Origin: Kitasatospora sp. GP82
GTDB taxonomy: Bacteria; Actinomycetota; Actinomycetes; Streptomycetales; Streptomycetaceae
Length of the DNA: 64,000 nt
Direction: 5' to 3'
Assembly: GCF_029892105.1 (NCBI RefSeq)
Contig: NZ_JARZAJ010000030.1
Span: 1-64,000, forward strand
Below the pieces are notes generated by a model. It ran no database searches. It worked only from the letters and a program-made list of their open reading frames with translations, and was not told the DNA's origin. Of the stretch, positions 43,246 through 52,062 are shown in pieces (positions within the stretch are counted from its first letter, which is position 1; the number at the start of each line of letters is the position of its first letter). The position numbers and the translations under genes are program-made.

Positions 43246-44021
43246 GTCGGCGGACGCTCCTTCGGGTCGCTGCGGCCGAGCTCGTGGGAGAGTTCGGCCA
43301 GGTCGGAACCGCCCGCCATCTCGGTGGTGAGCTGCTCGAGACTGATCCCGGAGCGCGGGTGGCTACCCGCCATCCTGCCTCGTTTCAGCAGGGTGAAGTG
43401 GTCGCCGACCAGATAGGCGTGGTGGGGGTTGTGGGTGATCAGCACCACGCCGAGCCCGGCGTCCCGGGCGGCGGCCACGTACTTGAGCACCACGCCCGAC
43501 TGCTTGACGCCGAGCGCGGCCGTCGGCTCGTCCAGGACAAGGGCCCTGGCGCCGAAGTGGACGGCCCGGGCGATCGCCACGCACTGGCGCTGTCCGCCGG
43601 AGAGGGTACCGATCGGCCGGTCGACGTCGCGCAGCTCGATGCCCATCCGGGCCAGGGCCTCGCGGGCGATGCTCCGCATCCGCGGGATGTCGAGGCGGAA
43701 GCTGCCGAGTTCCGCGCCGAGGAAGAAGTTCCGCCAGACCGGCATCAGCGGCACCACGGCGAGGTCCTGGTAGACCGTGGCGATCCCCCGGTCCAGGGCC
43801 TGCCTGGGCGAGCCGAGGCGGACTTCGTCGCCCGCGATGAGGTAGCGGCCCTCGTCGTGCTGGTGCAGCCCCGCGATGATCTTGATCAGGGTGGACTTCC
43901 CGGCGCCGTTGTCCCCCAGCACGCAGCTGATCCGGCCCTCGGCCACCTCCAGCGAGACACCCTCCAGCGCGCGGACCGCCCCGTAGGACTTGCCCACCTC
44001 GGTCAGTTCGAGCAGTGTCAT
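43242..44021 (-). CDS. Sugar ABC transporter ATP-binding protein (CUT2 type)
   Basis: 259 residues: a single ABC domain. Walker A is GDNGAGKSTLIK, the Q-loop TVYQDLAVVPLMPVWRNFFL, the signature LSGGQRQCVAIARA and Walker B ALVLDEPTAALG, with the switch His in LITHNPHHAYLVGDHF. This is the short FrcA-like form, not the tandem RbsA form. The His-rich HNPHHAYLV switch is typical of this sugar subgroup. Both ends overlap the neighbouring genes by four bases, so permease, ATPase and kinase are coupled. Confidence 0.93.
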   Translation of the reverse strand: MTLLELTEVGKSYGAVRALEGVSLEVAEGRISCVLGDNGAGKSTLIKIIAGLHQHDEGRYLIAGDEVRLGSPRQALDRGIATVYQDLAVVPLMPVWRNFFLGAELGSFRLDIPRMRSIAREALARMGIELRDVDRPIGTLSGGQRQCVAIARAVHFGARALVLDEPTAALGVKQSGVVLKYVAAARDAGLGVVLITHNPHHAYLVGDHFTLLKRGRMAGSHPRSGISLEQLTTEMAGGSDLAELSHELGRSDPKERPPT

Positions 44022-45052
44022 CGGCCCGGCCCCCGTTCCGCCCTGCGCTTGACGTAGGAGTTCAGCAGCGCGGCCAGCAGCAGCATCGCGCCGAGGAAGA
44101 ACTTGAACCAGTCCGGGTTCCACTGGGCGTAGACGATGCCCTTGCTGGTCATACCGAAGATCAGCGCCCCGAGGGCCGAGCCGACGACCGAGCCGTAGCC
44201 GCCGGTGATCAGACAGCCGCCGATCACCGCCGCCACGATGTAGATCAGCTCATTGCCCACGCCCTCCCCCGACTGCACGGTGTCGAAGGAGAACAGCAGG
44301 TGCTGTCCGAGCACCCAGGCGCAGAAGCCCACGCCCAGGTACAGACAGGTCTTGGTACGGGCCACCGGTACCCCGACGGCCCGGGCGGCCGCCGCGTCGC
44401 CGCCGACCGCGAAGATCCAGTTGCCGAAGCGGGTCCGCAGCAGGATCCAGCTGCCCAGGACGACCAGGCCGAGCCACCACCACACCGTCGCCTTCAGGGT
44501 CAGCCCGCCCACCGTGAACTGGGAGGCGAACAGCCAGTGGCAGGAGGCGAAGCCCTGCATGTCGCCGATCGGCTTGGTGGAGACCGTGCCGGAGACCAGT
44601 TTGGTGACGCCCAGGTTGGCGCCGGTCAGCATCAGGAAGGTGCCCAGCGTGACGATGAAGCTCGGCAGTCCGGTGCGGGCCAGCAGCCAGCCGTTGAGGG
44701 AGCCGATCCCGAGTGCCACCGCCAGCGAGACCAGGACGCCGACCCAGGTGATGGCGGTCAACTGGTACGAGATCATCGAGGAGGTCAGCGCGGTGGTGGT
44801 CACCGCGACCCCGGCGGAGAGGTCGAACTCGCCGCCGATCATCAGCAGCGCGACCGGCACCGCCATGATCCCGATGGTCGAGGCGGCGTAGAGGACGGTG
44901 CCGATCGAGGCGGGCCGCAGGAAGCTCTCCGCCACCACGGAGAAGAAGAGGAAGACCGCGACGGCCGCCAGCAGCGCCCCGAGCTCCGGACGCGAATGGT
45001 GCCGGTGGCGCACCGGCCCGGTGTCGGTGAGCACATCCTGCGGCGCGCTCAC
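44018..45052 (-). CDS. Sugar ABC transporter permease (CUT2 type)
   Basis: 344 residues from the GTG at 45052, which overlaps the binding-protein stop by four bases. About ten hydrophobic helices are visible, including LGALLAAVAVFLFFSVVAES and TIGIMAVPVALLMIGGEFDL. The BPD_transp_2 signatures are GEFDLSAGVAV, LNGWLLARTGLPSFIVTLGT and GGDAAAARAVGVPVARTK. It forms the membrane channel of the ribose/fructose-type importer. Confidence 0.93.
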   Translation of the reverse strand: MSAPQDVLTDTGPVRHRHHSRPELGALLAAVAVFLFFSVVAESFLRPASIGTVLYAASTIGIMAVPVALLMIGGEFDLSAGVAVTTTALTSSMISYQLTAITWVGVLVSLAVALGIGSLNGWLLARTGLPSFIVTLGTFLMLTGANLGVTKLVSGTVSTKPIGDMQGFASCHWLFASQFTVGGLTLKATVWWWLGLVVLGSWILLRTRFGNWIFAVGGDAAAARAVGVPVARTKTCLYLGVGFCAWVLGQHLLFSFDTVQSGEGVGNELIYIVAAVIGGCLITGGYGSVVGSALGALIFGMTSKGIVYAQWNPDWFKFFLGAMLLLAALLNSYVKRRAERGPGR

Positions 45053-46038
45053 CGGGTGCCCCGGGCGACGTACTGGGCCAGGGCGGCGGCGTCGTCCTTG
45101 GTGAGCACCTGCGGACCGGTGAGCACCGGTTTGCCGCCGCCGAGGGCGTCCAGGTTGTAGCGGTAGAGCCAGAGCAGGTCCACGCCCTCGTACCCCTGGA
45201 GGTAGGGCTGCTGGTCGACGGCGAAGCCGACCGTCCCCGCCTGGAGGCCGGCCACCACCTGGGTGCCGAGGTCGAAGGTGTCCAGCTCGACGCTGCGCCG
45301 GGCGTCCTGGACGGCCTGGAGGCCGGTGGCGGCGAGCGGTGCGCTGAGGGTGAGGACGGTGTCCAGGGCCGGGTCGGCCTGGAGCTTGGCCGCGATCGAG
45401 GCCCTGGCGTCGGGCAGGTTGACCCCGTCCACGTAGAGGGTCTGGAGCTGCCCGGAGAAGGCTGCCCTGGCGCCGGCGCAGCGCTGTTCCTGGCCGATGT
45501 TCCCCTGTTCGTGGATCACGCACAGTACGTCCTTGCGGCCACGGGCGGCGAGGGTCGTACCCGCCGCCTGACCGGCCGTCGTCTCGTCCTGGCCGATATG
45601 GGTGAGCGCGCCGAAGCGGGCGGAGAACTCCTGGCCCGAGTTGATGCTGATCACCGGAATGCCCGCCGCCTTCGCCCTGGCCAGCGGCGCGGCCAGCGCC
45701 TCGCCCTTGGCGAGTGAGACCAGCAGGCCGTCGACCTTCTGGTCGACGGCCGCGTCGACCAGCTGGACCTGGCCCTGGGTCTGCGCGTCGTTGGAGTAGA
45801 GGAAGGTGATGTTGTCCTTGGCGGCGGCCTGCTCGGCGCCCTTGCGGACGGTGTCCCAGAAGGCGTCGCCCGCCCCGGCGTGAGTGACCATGGCCACCTT
45901 CCACCGCGGGGTGTCCACCGCCCCGCCCGCGCTGCTCACCGCCCGGCTGCGGGCCTGTTCGGCGCGCAGTCCGCCGGTGCTGCTGCACCCGGCCGCCAGC
46001 AGGGTCAGGGCGAGGAGCAGCGATACGGTACGTGGCAT
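45049..46038 (-). CDS. Sugar ABC transporter substrate-binding lipoprotein
   Basis: 329 residues. Start ATG 46038 with GGGAGG just before it. The lipoprotein signal MPRTVSLLLALTLLAAGCSS has a clear lipobox at Cys18. The body is a type-I periplasmic binding fold: KVAMVTHAGAGDAFWDTVRK, QKVDGLLVSLA, GIPVISINSGQEFSARFGAL, HIGQDETTAGQAAGT and VGFAVDQQPYLQGYEGVDLL. It fits the pentose/hexose (CUT2) group; the exact sugar is not readable. First gene of the four-gene import operon. Confidence 0.93.
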   Translation of the reverse strand: MPRTVSLLLALTLLAAGCSSTGGLRAEQARSRAVSSAGGAVDTPRWKVAMVTHAGAGDAFWDTVRKGAEQAAAKDNITFLYSNDAQTQGQVQLVDAAVDQKVDGLLVSLAKGEALAAPLARAKAAGIPVISINSGQEFSARFGALTHIGQDETTAGQAAGTTLAARGRKDVLCVIHEQGNIGQEQRCAGARAAFSGQLQTLYVDGVNLPDARASIAAKLQADPALDTVLTLSAPLAATGLQAVQDARRSVELDTFDLGTQVVAGLQAGTVGFAVDQQPYLQGYEGVDLLWLYRYNLDALGGGKPVLTGPQVLTKDDAAALAQYVARGTR

Positions 46039-46355
46039 GCCTCCCAGTGTCAGCTGACGGTGCCGTACCGTCACGTATGCACCGCCGCCGCGCCGCCGCG
46101 CGGGTGACGGGGGTTGACGGCACGGCAGGTCCCCGCTCGGTGCGGCAGGGCCGGGCCCATCAGACGGACCTACCCGCACGGGTGGCACACTTATCCCCGC
46201 ACAAGCCGGTTCCCAGCAACATGTGATGTTCCTCTCAGCTTCCTTTCAGCGTGATGAGCAACTGATCTTCCGTTCGAAACCGTCTGATCCCATCGGAGTG
46301 CGTGCCGGGCCAGCGTGCCCGGCCGGTCGGCCAGCAACCCGGATACGAGAACTAG
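46039..46355. promoter_or_regulatory. Divergent control region of the sugar operon and the esterase
   Basis: 317 bases between divergent genes. AACAT-GTG-ATGTT (46218-46230) is a perfect 5-bp inverted repeat, a possible operator. I could not assign promoter boxes with confidence. Confidence 0.4.
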
Positions 46356-47477
46356 ATGCAACTGACAGGTAAGCCCTTTCTGATCCTCACGATCATCCTC
46401 GTGCCGATCGCCATGGCGGCCGCGCTACTGCTGTGGGGCAAGGTGCGCGGGCCCAAGCCGCTGCAGTTCCTGTCCAGGCTGATCATGATCCTCTTCTGCC
46501 AGATCACCGCCGTGCTCCTGGTCTTCGTCCTGGTGAACAACGCCAACCTGCTCTACGGCAACTGGGACGACCTGCTCGGCACCGGCAGCCACATCCGGTC
46601 CGTTCCCGTGGTGGCCAAGGAGGACCCGAACGCCGGTCCGGGCAACGACGCCAAGAACAAGCCCAAGGTGCTGCAGAAGTTCACCCCGGTCGACGACCCG
46701 AAGGTGCCCAAGGACGTCCAGACCACCGATCTGAAGGGCCAGCTCTCCGGCGTGGACGGCGAGGTCGTCGTCTGGCTGCCGCCGCAGTACAACGACCCGG
46801 CGTACAAGGACAAGAAGTTCCCGGTCGTCGAGCTGCTCCCGGGCTTCCCCGGCTCGTCCTCGACCTGGTTCGGCACCCTCAAGGTCTCCGAGAAGCTCAA
46901 GCCGCTGATGCAGAACGGGCAGGTCACCCCGTTCATCCTGGTCTCCCCCCGCACCCAGCTGCTCGGCCGCATCGACACCGGCTGTGCCGACGTCCCCGGC
47001 AAGGTCAACGCGGACACCTGGATCTCCCGGGACGTCCCGCAGATGATCACGGACAACTTCCGGGTGGACGAGTCGCCCGAGCGCTGGGCCATCGCCGGGT
47101 ACTCGGCCGGCGCCCACTGCGCCACCAGGCTGAGCGTGGAGCACCCCAACCGCTACCGCGCGGGCGTCAGCCTCTCCGGTTACAACGACCCGGCCCAGGA
47201 GCCGGACTCGCTGACCGCGAAGGACCCGCACCTGAAGGAGCTCTCCAACCCGCTGAACATGCTCAAGAGCGCCCCTCAGCCGCCGAAGATCTCGCTCTTC
47301 ATGACCGGGAACAAGGGCGACGGCTACGAGGCCGCCGTCGCGATGAAGGCCGCCGCCAAGGCGCCGACCGCGGTCACCGTCCAGGAGACCACCGGACCGC
47401 ACACCACGGACACCTGGAGCCCGCTGCTCCCGGAGATATTCCGCTGGCTCTCGGGCATCATCCCGGCGCAGCACTGA
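46356..47477 (+). CDS. Membrane-anchored alpha/beta hydrolase (esterase D / mycolyltransferase-like)
   Basis: 373 residues. Two hydrophobic segments at the N-terminus (PFLILTIILVPIAMAAALLL; FLSRLIMILFCQITAVLLVF) anchor the protein. The catalytic domain lies outside. It has PPQYNDPAYKDKKFPVVELL, PGFPGSSSTWFGTLKVSEKL and the nucleophile in AIAGYSAGAHCATRLS. The acid is probably in MTGNKGDGYE and the His in TTGPHTTDTW. This is the plan of the streptomycete relatives of antigen-85-type esterases. The substrate is unknown; a lipid or wall ester is plausible. It ends in a perfect palindromic terminator. Confidence 0.82.
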   Translation: MQLTGKPFLILTIILVPIAMAAALLLWGKVRGPKPLQFLSRLIMILFCQITAVLLVFVLVNNANLLYGNWDDLLGTGSHIRSVPVVAKEDPNAGPGNDAKNKPKVLQKFTPVDDPKVPKDVQTTDLKGQLSGVDGEVVVWLPPQYNDPAYKDKKFPVVELLPGFPGSSSTWFGTLKVSEKLKPLMQNGQVTPFILVSPRTQLLGRIDTGCADVPGKVNADTWISRDVPQMITDNFRVDESPERWAIAGYSAGAHCATRLSVEHPNRYRAGVSLSGYNDPAQEPDSLTAKDPHLKELSNPLNMLKSAPQPPKISLFMTGNKGDGYEAAVAMKAAAKAPTAVTVQETTGPHTTDTWSPLLPEIFRWLSGIIPAQH

Positions 47478-47490
47478 CGCCGACCGCAGG

Positions 47491-47522
47491 AAGGGCCCGC
47501 CGGAACGTTCCGGCGGGCCCTT
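47491..47522. terminator. Perfect 32-bp palindrome, bidirectional terminator
   Basis: AAGGGCCCGCCGGAAC (47491-47506) is followed without a loop by its exact reverse complement (47507-47522). It lies between the convergent esterase and acyltransferase genes. Confidence 0.85.
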
Positions 47523-47584
47523 CCGCTTGTCCCGGCGGTGCCCGGGTCCGCTCGGATTCCGGATCCGGCGATCCCGGCCGCCGC

Positions 47585-48394
47585 TCAGCCGACCTCGACC
47601 GCCCGGCGCCTGCCGCGCCGGCGGCGGGGCCAGGGGAAGAGTCTGAGTGAACGTTTCGCCGCCAGGTCCTCCATCCACCCGAAGCAGAGGACGAACAGCG
47701 CGATCAGCGGCAGGGCGATCATCAGCGGGAACCAGTGACTGCGCAGCAGCCACTGGCCGTGCTGGAACATGAAGTCGATGTCCCACAGCTTGTCGATGAT
47801 CGGGATCGACAGGACCAGCGCGGTGTTGTGCCACAGGTACACGCTGACCGCTCGGGCGTTGAGCAGGCTGATCAGACCGTTCCAGCGCTCCAGGGGCCTG
47901 GGCCAGCGCTCCCAGGACGGGCTGAGGTGGAGCAGCAGCAGGACGTAGCCGAAGGACCAGACCGCCTGGGCGATCGGGACGCTGCCCAGGTCGCCCTGCA
48001 TCGTCGGGTCCTCGACCGGCCTGCTGAACAGCCACCACATTCCCGCCACCATGATCAGTGGCGCCAGGGACGGCGCCAGGGACGGCGGCAGCTTGCGCAG
48101 CAGCCCCTCCAGGTGCGCCATACCGAGGATCCAGCAGGAGCCGAAGGTGGTGAAGTCGGTGACGGTCTCCCAGATCCGCCCCTGCTGGTCGAACAGCCCG
48201 GAGTTGATGAGGATCGACAGCGCGGGCGGGGTGAACACCGTGATCCAGGGCTGCCTGCGCAGCGCCTTGAGCATCAGCGGCGAGAACAGCACGTACCGGA
48301 GGTAGGCGCGCAGGTACCAGAGCGGCACGGCGATCTGCGTGCACAGGATGAACGCCTTGCCCGCCCAGAGCTGGTAGCCGTGCACCGGGACCAT
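47585..48394 (-). pseudogene. N-terminally truncated acyltransferase_3 family protein
   Basis: The frame from about 48394 encodes the later membrane helices of an acyltransferase_3/OafA-type protein: GYQLWAGKAFILCTQIAVPL, WYLRAYLRYVLFSPLML, FGSCWILGMAHLEGLL, AVSVYLWHNTALVLSIPIID and a basic tail. Family members have about 150 more N-terminal residues that include the catalytic His helix. Here the frame upstream of VPVHGYQLW becomes non-coding and runs into a 124-bp palindrome (48557-48680). The 5' part is therefore lost, probably through the event that brought the repeat. The remaining frame is intact, so the loss may be recent. Confidence 0.7.
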
Positions 48395-48556
48395 GGTGTC
48401 GGAGGCCCCGAGCGCCACTGGCTCCCCGCCCCCAGTGGGCAGTTCAACGTGATCCTGCGGATGTACTGGCCCAAGCCGAGTGTGCTGGACGGTGGTTGGA
48501 AGCCGCCGGCGATCATCCAAGCCCCGTAGGGCCGCTCCTGAGCACGGCACCGGCCA

Positions 48557-48680
48557 TGCACTGTCCAGGGGCATGGGGCTCCTCTTGACCAACTGCGTGC
48601 GCGGCCAGCCATGCAACTTCGCAGTGGGCTGGTCACGCACGCGGTTGGTCAAGAGGAGCCAGCGCCCCCAGGACAGTGCA
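48557..48680. repeat. 124-bp imperfect palindrome (MITE-like or large hairpin)
   Basis: Outer arms GCACTGTCC (from 48558) and GGACAGTGC (to 48679) enclose inner 34-bp arms. The left arm 48577-48610 (starting GGCTCCTCTTGACCAACTGC) matches the reverse complement of 48627-48660 at 31 of 34 positions, leaving a central 16-base loop. The inner part GACCAACTGCGTGCGCGGCCA resembles 61357-61386 elsewhere in the window. It lies after the PucR gene stop and before the truncated acyltransferase. Confidence 0.8.
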
Positions 48681-48700
48681 ACTGGCTGCCCGGGGTTCGC

Positions 48701-50293
48701 TCACGCCAGTTCGAGGGCCAGGTAGAAGTCGACCCGGTCCTCCAGGCGGGAGAGGTCACGGCCGGTCAGCTCCTCGATCCGGCCGATCCGGTAGCGCAAG
48801 GTGTTGACGTGGACGTGCAGGCCGGCGGCGCAGCGGGTCCAGGAGCCGTCCGAGCGCAGGAACGCCTCCAGGGTGCGGACCAGGTCCGCCTGGTGCTCGA
48901 TGTCGTAGGCGATCACCCGGTCGAGCAGTCGGCTGCGGAAGGCTCGCCGGACCTCGTCGGGCACGGCTGCCAACAGCAGGACGTGCGAGGCCAGTTCCTC
49001 CGGTCCGGCCACGCAGACCCGGCCGACCCGGGCGGCGGCGATCCGCCGGGCGTGCCGGGCCTCCTCCAGCGCACCGCGCAGACCGCCGGCCTCCGAGGCG
49101 GGGGCGGAGACACCGAGGGTGATCCGGCCCTCCGAGCCGAGTCCGGCCTCCAGCGGGGCGAGCAGCTCGCGCAGTGCGTCGGCGGGGACGGCGGAGTCGA
49201 CGGCGGGGAGCACCACCACGGCACCGGTGCCCGCCCCGGCCACCAGGGCCCGGTCGGTGGCCTCGGTCAGAGCTTCCTCCAGGATTGAACGCACCGCTCC
49301 CTCGGGTAGACCTGTTCCTTCGGCGCTCAGCACCAGCCAGTTGCCCTCCGAGGCGACGGGCTGCTGCTCGGTGCCCTCGTAGCGGGCGGCCATCGCCGAG
49401 GAAGCGTACAGCGTCTTGCTGATCTCGGACGGGTCGGCGTCACGCTGAAGGAGCGTCAGCACCTCGTCGGCGAGCCGGCGGCGCAGCCGGCGGCTCTCGT
49501 CCCTGCGGGTGCGCTCGGCGGCGACCAGGCGGGCCAGGTTGTCGGCGAGCTGCTGGCGTTTGGTGGTCCACTCGGTGACGTCCCCGGCCACCGCGAGCAC
49601 CCAGTCGGCGAGCGGTGACTCGGTCTCGGGAGTGGTGGAGGCGGGCAGCAGCGAGTAGGCGCCGGTGGCCAGCCGGGCCCGGTGCGGGGGGCGGCGGCGC
49701 TGGCGCTGGGCGGCGAGATGGGTGCGGACCAGCTGGTCGCGGTCCGCGGCGGAGAGCCGGTCGACGGGGCCCGCGATCACCCGTCCGGTGGGCGTGAGCA
49801 CCCAGCAGTCCAGGTCCAGGTCGCCGCCGAGCAGGTCGAGCACGGCATCCAGGCCGCCGCCGCCCGCGGCGGAGACCAGCATCCGGTGCCGGTCGACCAG
49901 GGCGGCGAGATCGGCGGCCCGGTCGGCGGAGACCTGGCGGCCGATGAACTCGGTCACGGTACCGAAGGCGATGTCGTCGGGGACGGCGAGCAGGGGCATC
50001 CGGTGGCGGCGGCACGCCTCCACCAGGTCCTCGGGTACCGGGCCGACCTCGGCCTCGCCGGCGGCCAGGGCGACGGCGCCGCCGGCCACGATGGTGCGGA
50101 CGAACCGCTCGGAGTCCTCGGGCCCGGTCCGCCAGAGCATGCCGGTGAGCACCAGCTCACCGCCGTGCAGATAGCGGCCGGGGTCGTGCAGGTCCGTGGT
50201 CATGACACCGCTGACCTGCCGGTCGAGCTCGTCCTCGGCAGCGAGCAATCGCAGCCGCGGGGCGCCGGGGGCGAGCAGGTCACGGACGCGCAT
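48701..50293 (-). CDS. PucR-family transcriptional regulator
   Basis: 530 residues. The N-terminal PucR domain reads MRVRDLLAPGAPRLRLLAAE, then DLHDPGRYLHGGELVLTGML and VPEDLVEACRRHRMPLLAVP. A central GGDEF-like region with the RRRLADEVLTLLQRD linker follows. The C-terminal HTH_30 has DRVIAYDIEHQADLVRTLEA, CAAGLHVHVNTLRYRIGRIE and LTGRDLSRLEDRVDFYLALE. The family controls purine catabolism in response to purines or allantoin. It is divergent from the xanthine dehydrogenase genes across a 399-base gap, so direct control of them is very likely. Confidence 0.92.
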   Translation of the reverse strand: MRVRDLLAPGAPRLRLLAAEDELDRQVSGVMTTDLHDPGRYLHGGELVLTGMLWRTGPEDSERFVRTIVAGGAVALAAGEAEVGPVPEDLVEACRRHRMPLLAVPDDIAFGTVTEFIGRQVSADRAADLAALVDRHRMLVSAAGGGGLDAVLDLLGGDLDLDCWVLTPTGRVIAGPVDRLSAADRDQLVRTHLAAQRQRRRPPHRARLATGAYSLLPASTTPETESPLADWVLAVAGDVTEWTTKRQQLADNLARLVAAERTRRDESRRLRRRLADEVLTLLQRDADPSEISKTLYASSAMAARYEGTEQQPVASEGNWLVLSAEGTGLPEGAVRSILEEALTEATDRALVAGAGTGAVVVLPAVDSAVPADALRELLAPLEAGLGSEGRITLGVSAPASEAGGLRGALEEARHARRIAAARVGRVCVAGPEELASHVLLLAAVPDEVRRAFRSRLLDRVIAYDIEHQADLVRTLEAFLRSDGSWTRCAAGLHVHVNTLRYRIGRIEELTGRDLSRLEDRVDFYLALELA

Positions 50294-50692
50294 CCGCAGA
50301 CTCCTTCGTATGAATGGGGGGTGAGGGGCTCACAGTGTGCCCGAGATCCGACAGTGGGTGTTACGTATCAACGGGCTCCCGGGTCACGGGCTCGTAGCTT
50401 CGGAATCACGGCCGGATTACGGTCGTAGATAGCAGTGGACAGACCGCTGTACAGGGCAATTGTCCGCCTTAGAGGAACGTACAGGATGTCCAGCAGGAGC
50501 AGGGCAAGGGCTTCATGCCATCGGTGACTGCCAGTGGGCCCCGTCACAGCGGTTCACTGGCCACACGCCGCCGGACACATCCCGGTGACCAGGACGTGGC
50601 GCCGAGGCAACGAAGCGCTAGGACGGTCCGAACACCGGGTTCCGGGCACTGTGCCCACGGTCTGGCTGGCAACGACTTGAGGAGACACCCGC
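50294..50692. promoter_or_regulatory. Divergent control region of pucR-type gene and xdh operon
   Basis: 399 bases that must hold promoters for the PucR regulator and for the xanthine dehydrogenase operon. GAGGAG (50679-50684) is the ribosome site for the plus-strand operon. I saw no obvious long inverted repeat that could be named a PucR box. Confidence 0.45.
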
Positions 50693-51580
50693 ATGGAGTT
50701 CCTTCGGCCCGCCACCTGGGACGAGGCTCTCGCGGTGAAGGCTGAGTACCCGACCGCGCTGCCCATCTCGGGCGGTACGGACGTGATGGTCGAGATGAAC
50801 TTCGACGTGCACCGGCCATCCGCGATTCTCGACCTGAACCGCATCACCGAGCTGTCTCAGTGGGAGATCACTGGGGATGTGGTGAAGCTCGGCGCCTCGG
50901 TGCCCTACTCCCGGATCATCGACGAGCTGTCCGGGCCCCTCCCCGGGCTCGCGCTGGCGGCGCACACCGTCGGCTCCCCGCAGATCCGCAACCGTGGCGG
51001 TGTCGGCGGCAACCTCGGTGCGGCCTCGCCCGCCGGCGACTCGCACCCCGCGCTGCTCGCCGCCGGACGTGACGTCTTCGTCGAGGTCGCCTCGGTCCGT
51101 GGCACCCGGATGATCGCCATCGACGACTTCTACGTCGGCGTGAAGCGCAACTCGATGGAGCAGGACGAGCTGATCCGTGCGGTGCACATCCCGGTCGCGG
51201 ACGGCCCGCAGCAGTTCTCGAAGATCGGCACCCGCAATGCGATGGTCATCGCGGTCTGCGCCTTCGGTTTCGCGCTGCACCCCAAGAACGGCACGGTCGG
51301 CACCGGGATCGGCTCGGCCGCTCCCACGCCGCGCCGCGCCGTCGAGGCCGAGGAGTACCTGCAGGGCGTACTCGCCGAACGCGGTCTGTGGGAGTCGGGC
51401 GACCTGCTCGGCACCGAGGTGATCCAGAAGTTCGGCGAGCTGGTCAAGGCCGCCGCCTCCCCGATCGACGACGTCCGGGGCACCGCCGACTACCGGCGCC
51501 ACGCGCTGGCCGTGATGGCCCGCCGCACCCTCACCTGGACGTGGAACGACTACAGCAAGCAGATCAGGAGCGCGGCATGA
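50693..51580 (+). CDS. Xanthine dehydrogenase FAD-binding subunit
   Basis: 295 residues. The CoxM-type FAD domain starts MEFLRPATWDEALAVKAEYP and has the flavin loop LPISGGTDVMVEMNF. The second flavin loop follows in GSPQIRNRGGVGGNLGAASP with AGDSHPALLA. The C-terminal CO-dehydrogenase flavoprotein domain has FSKIGTRNAMVIAVCAFGFA. It passes electrons from the Fe-S subunit to NAD+. First gene of a three-gene set whose stop/start overlaps (ATGA) imply tight coupling; GAGGAG precedes the ATG. Confidence 0.93.
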   Translation: MEFLRPATWDEALAVKAEYPTALPISGGTDVMVEMNFDVHRPSAILDLNRITELSQWEITGDVVKLGASVPYSRIIDELSGPLPGLALAAHTVGSPQIRNRGGVGGNLGAASPAGDSHPALLAAGRDVFVEVASVRGTRMIAIDDFYVGVKRNSMEQDELIRAVHIPVADGPQQFSKIGTRNAMVIAVCAFGFALHPKNGTVGTGIGSAAPTPRRAVEAEEYLQGVLAERGLWESGDLLGTEVIQKFGELVKAAASPIDDVRGTADYRRHALAVMARRTLTWTWNDYSKQIRSAA

Positions 51581-52062
51581 GGGTCACTTTCACCGCCAAC
51601 GGCAAGCCGGTAGAGGCGGACGACGTCTGGGAGGGCGAGAGCCTCCTGTACGTGCTGCGCGAGCGGGTCGGCCTGCCGGGCTCGAAGAACGCCTGCGAGC
51701 AGGGCGAGTGCGGCTCCTGCACGGTCTACCTGGACGGCACCCCCGTGTGTTCGTGTCTGGTCGCGGCCGGCCAGGTGCAGGGCCGCGAGGTCCGCACCGT
51801 CGAGGGCCTGACCGACGAGAACGGCGAGCTGGGCCTGGTCCAGCAGGCGTTCATCGACGCCGGCGCCGTGCAGTGCGGCTTCTGCACCCCCGGGCTGCTG
51901 GTGCAGACCGACGCGCTGCTGGAGCAGGACGCCCAGCCGAGCGACTCCGACATCCGCGAGGCGCTGTCGGGCAACCTGTGCCGCTGCACCGGTTACGAGA
52001 AGATCATGGACGCGGTGCGGCTCGCCTCCGCCCGCAAGTGCGCGAAGGAGACCAGCGCATGA
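51577..52062 (+). CDS. Xanthine dehydrogenase 2Fe-2S subunit
   Basis: 161 residues with two 2Fe-2S domains. The plant-type cluster uses the Cys of NACEQGECGSCTVYLDGTPV and the following Cys. The second, all-alpha domain has CGFCTPGLLVQTDALL and LSGNLCRCTGYEKIMDAV. It links the molybdenum site to FAD. It overlaps both neighbours by four bases. Confidence 0.95.
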   Translation: MRVTFTANGKPVEADDVWEGESLLYVLRERVGLPGSKNACEQGECGSCTVYLDGTPVCSCLVAAGQVQGREVRTVEGLTDENGELGLVQQAFIDAGAVQCGFCTPGLLVQTDALLEQDAQPSDSDIREALSGNLCRCTGYEKIMDAVRLASARKCAKETSA

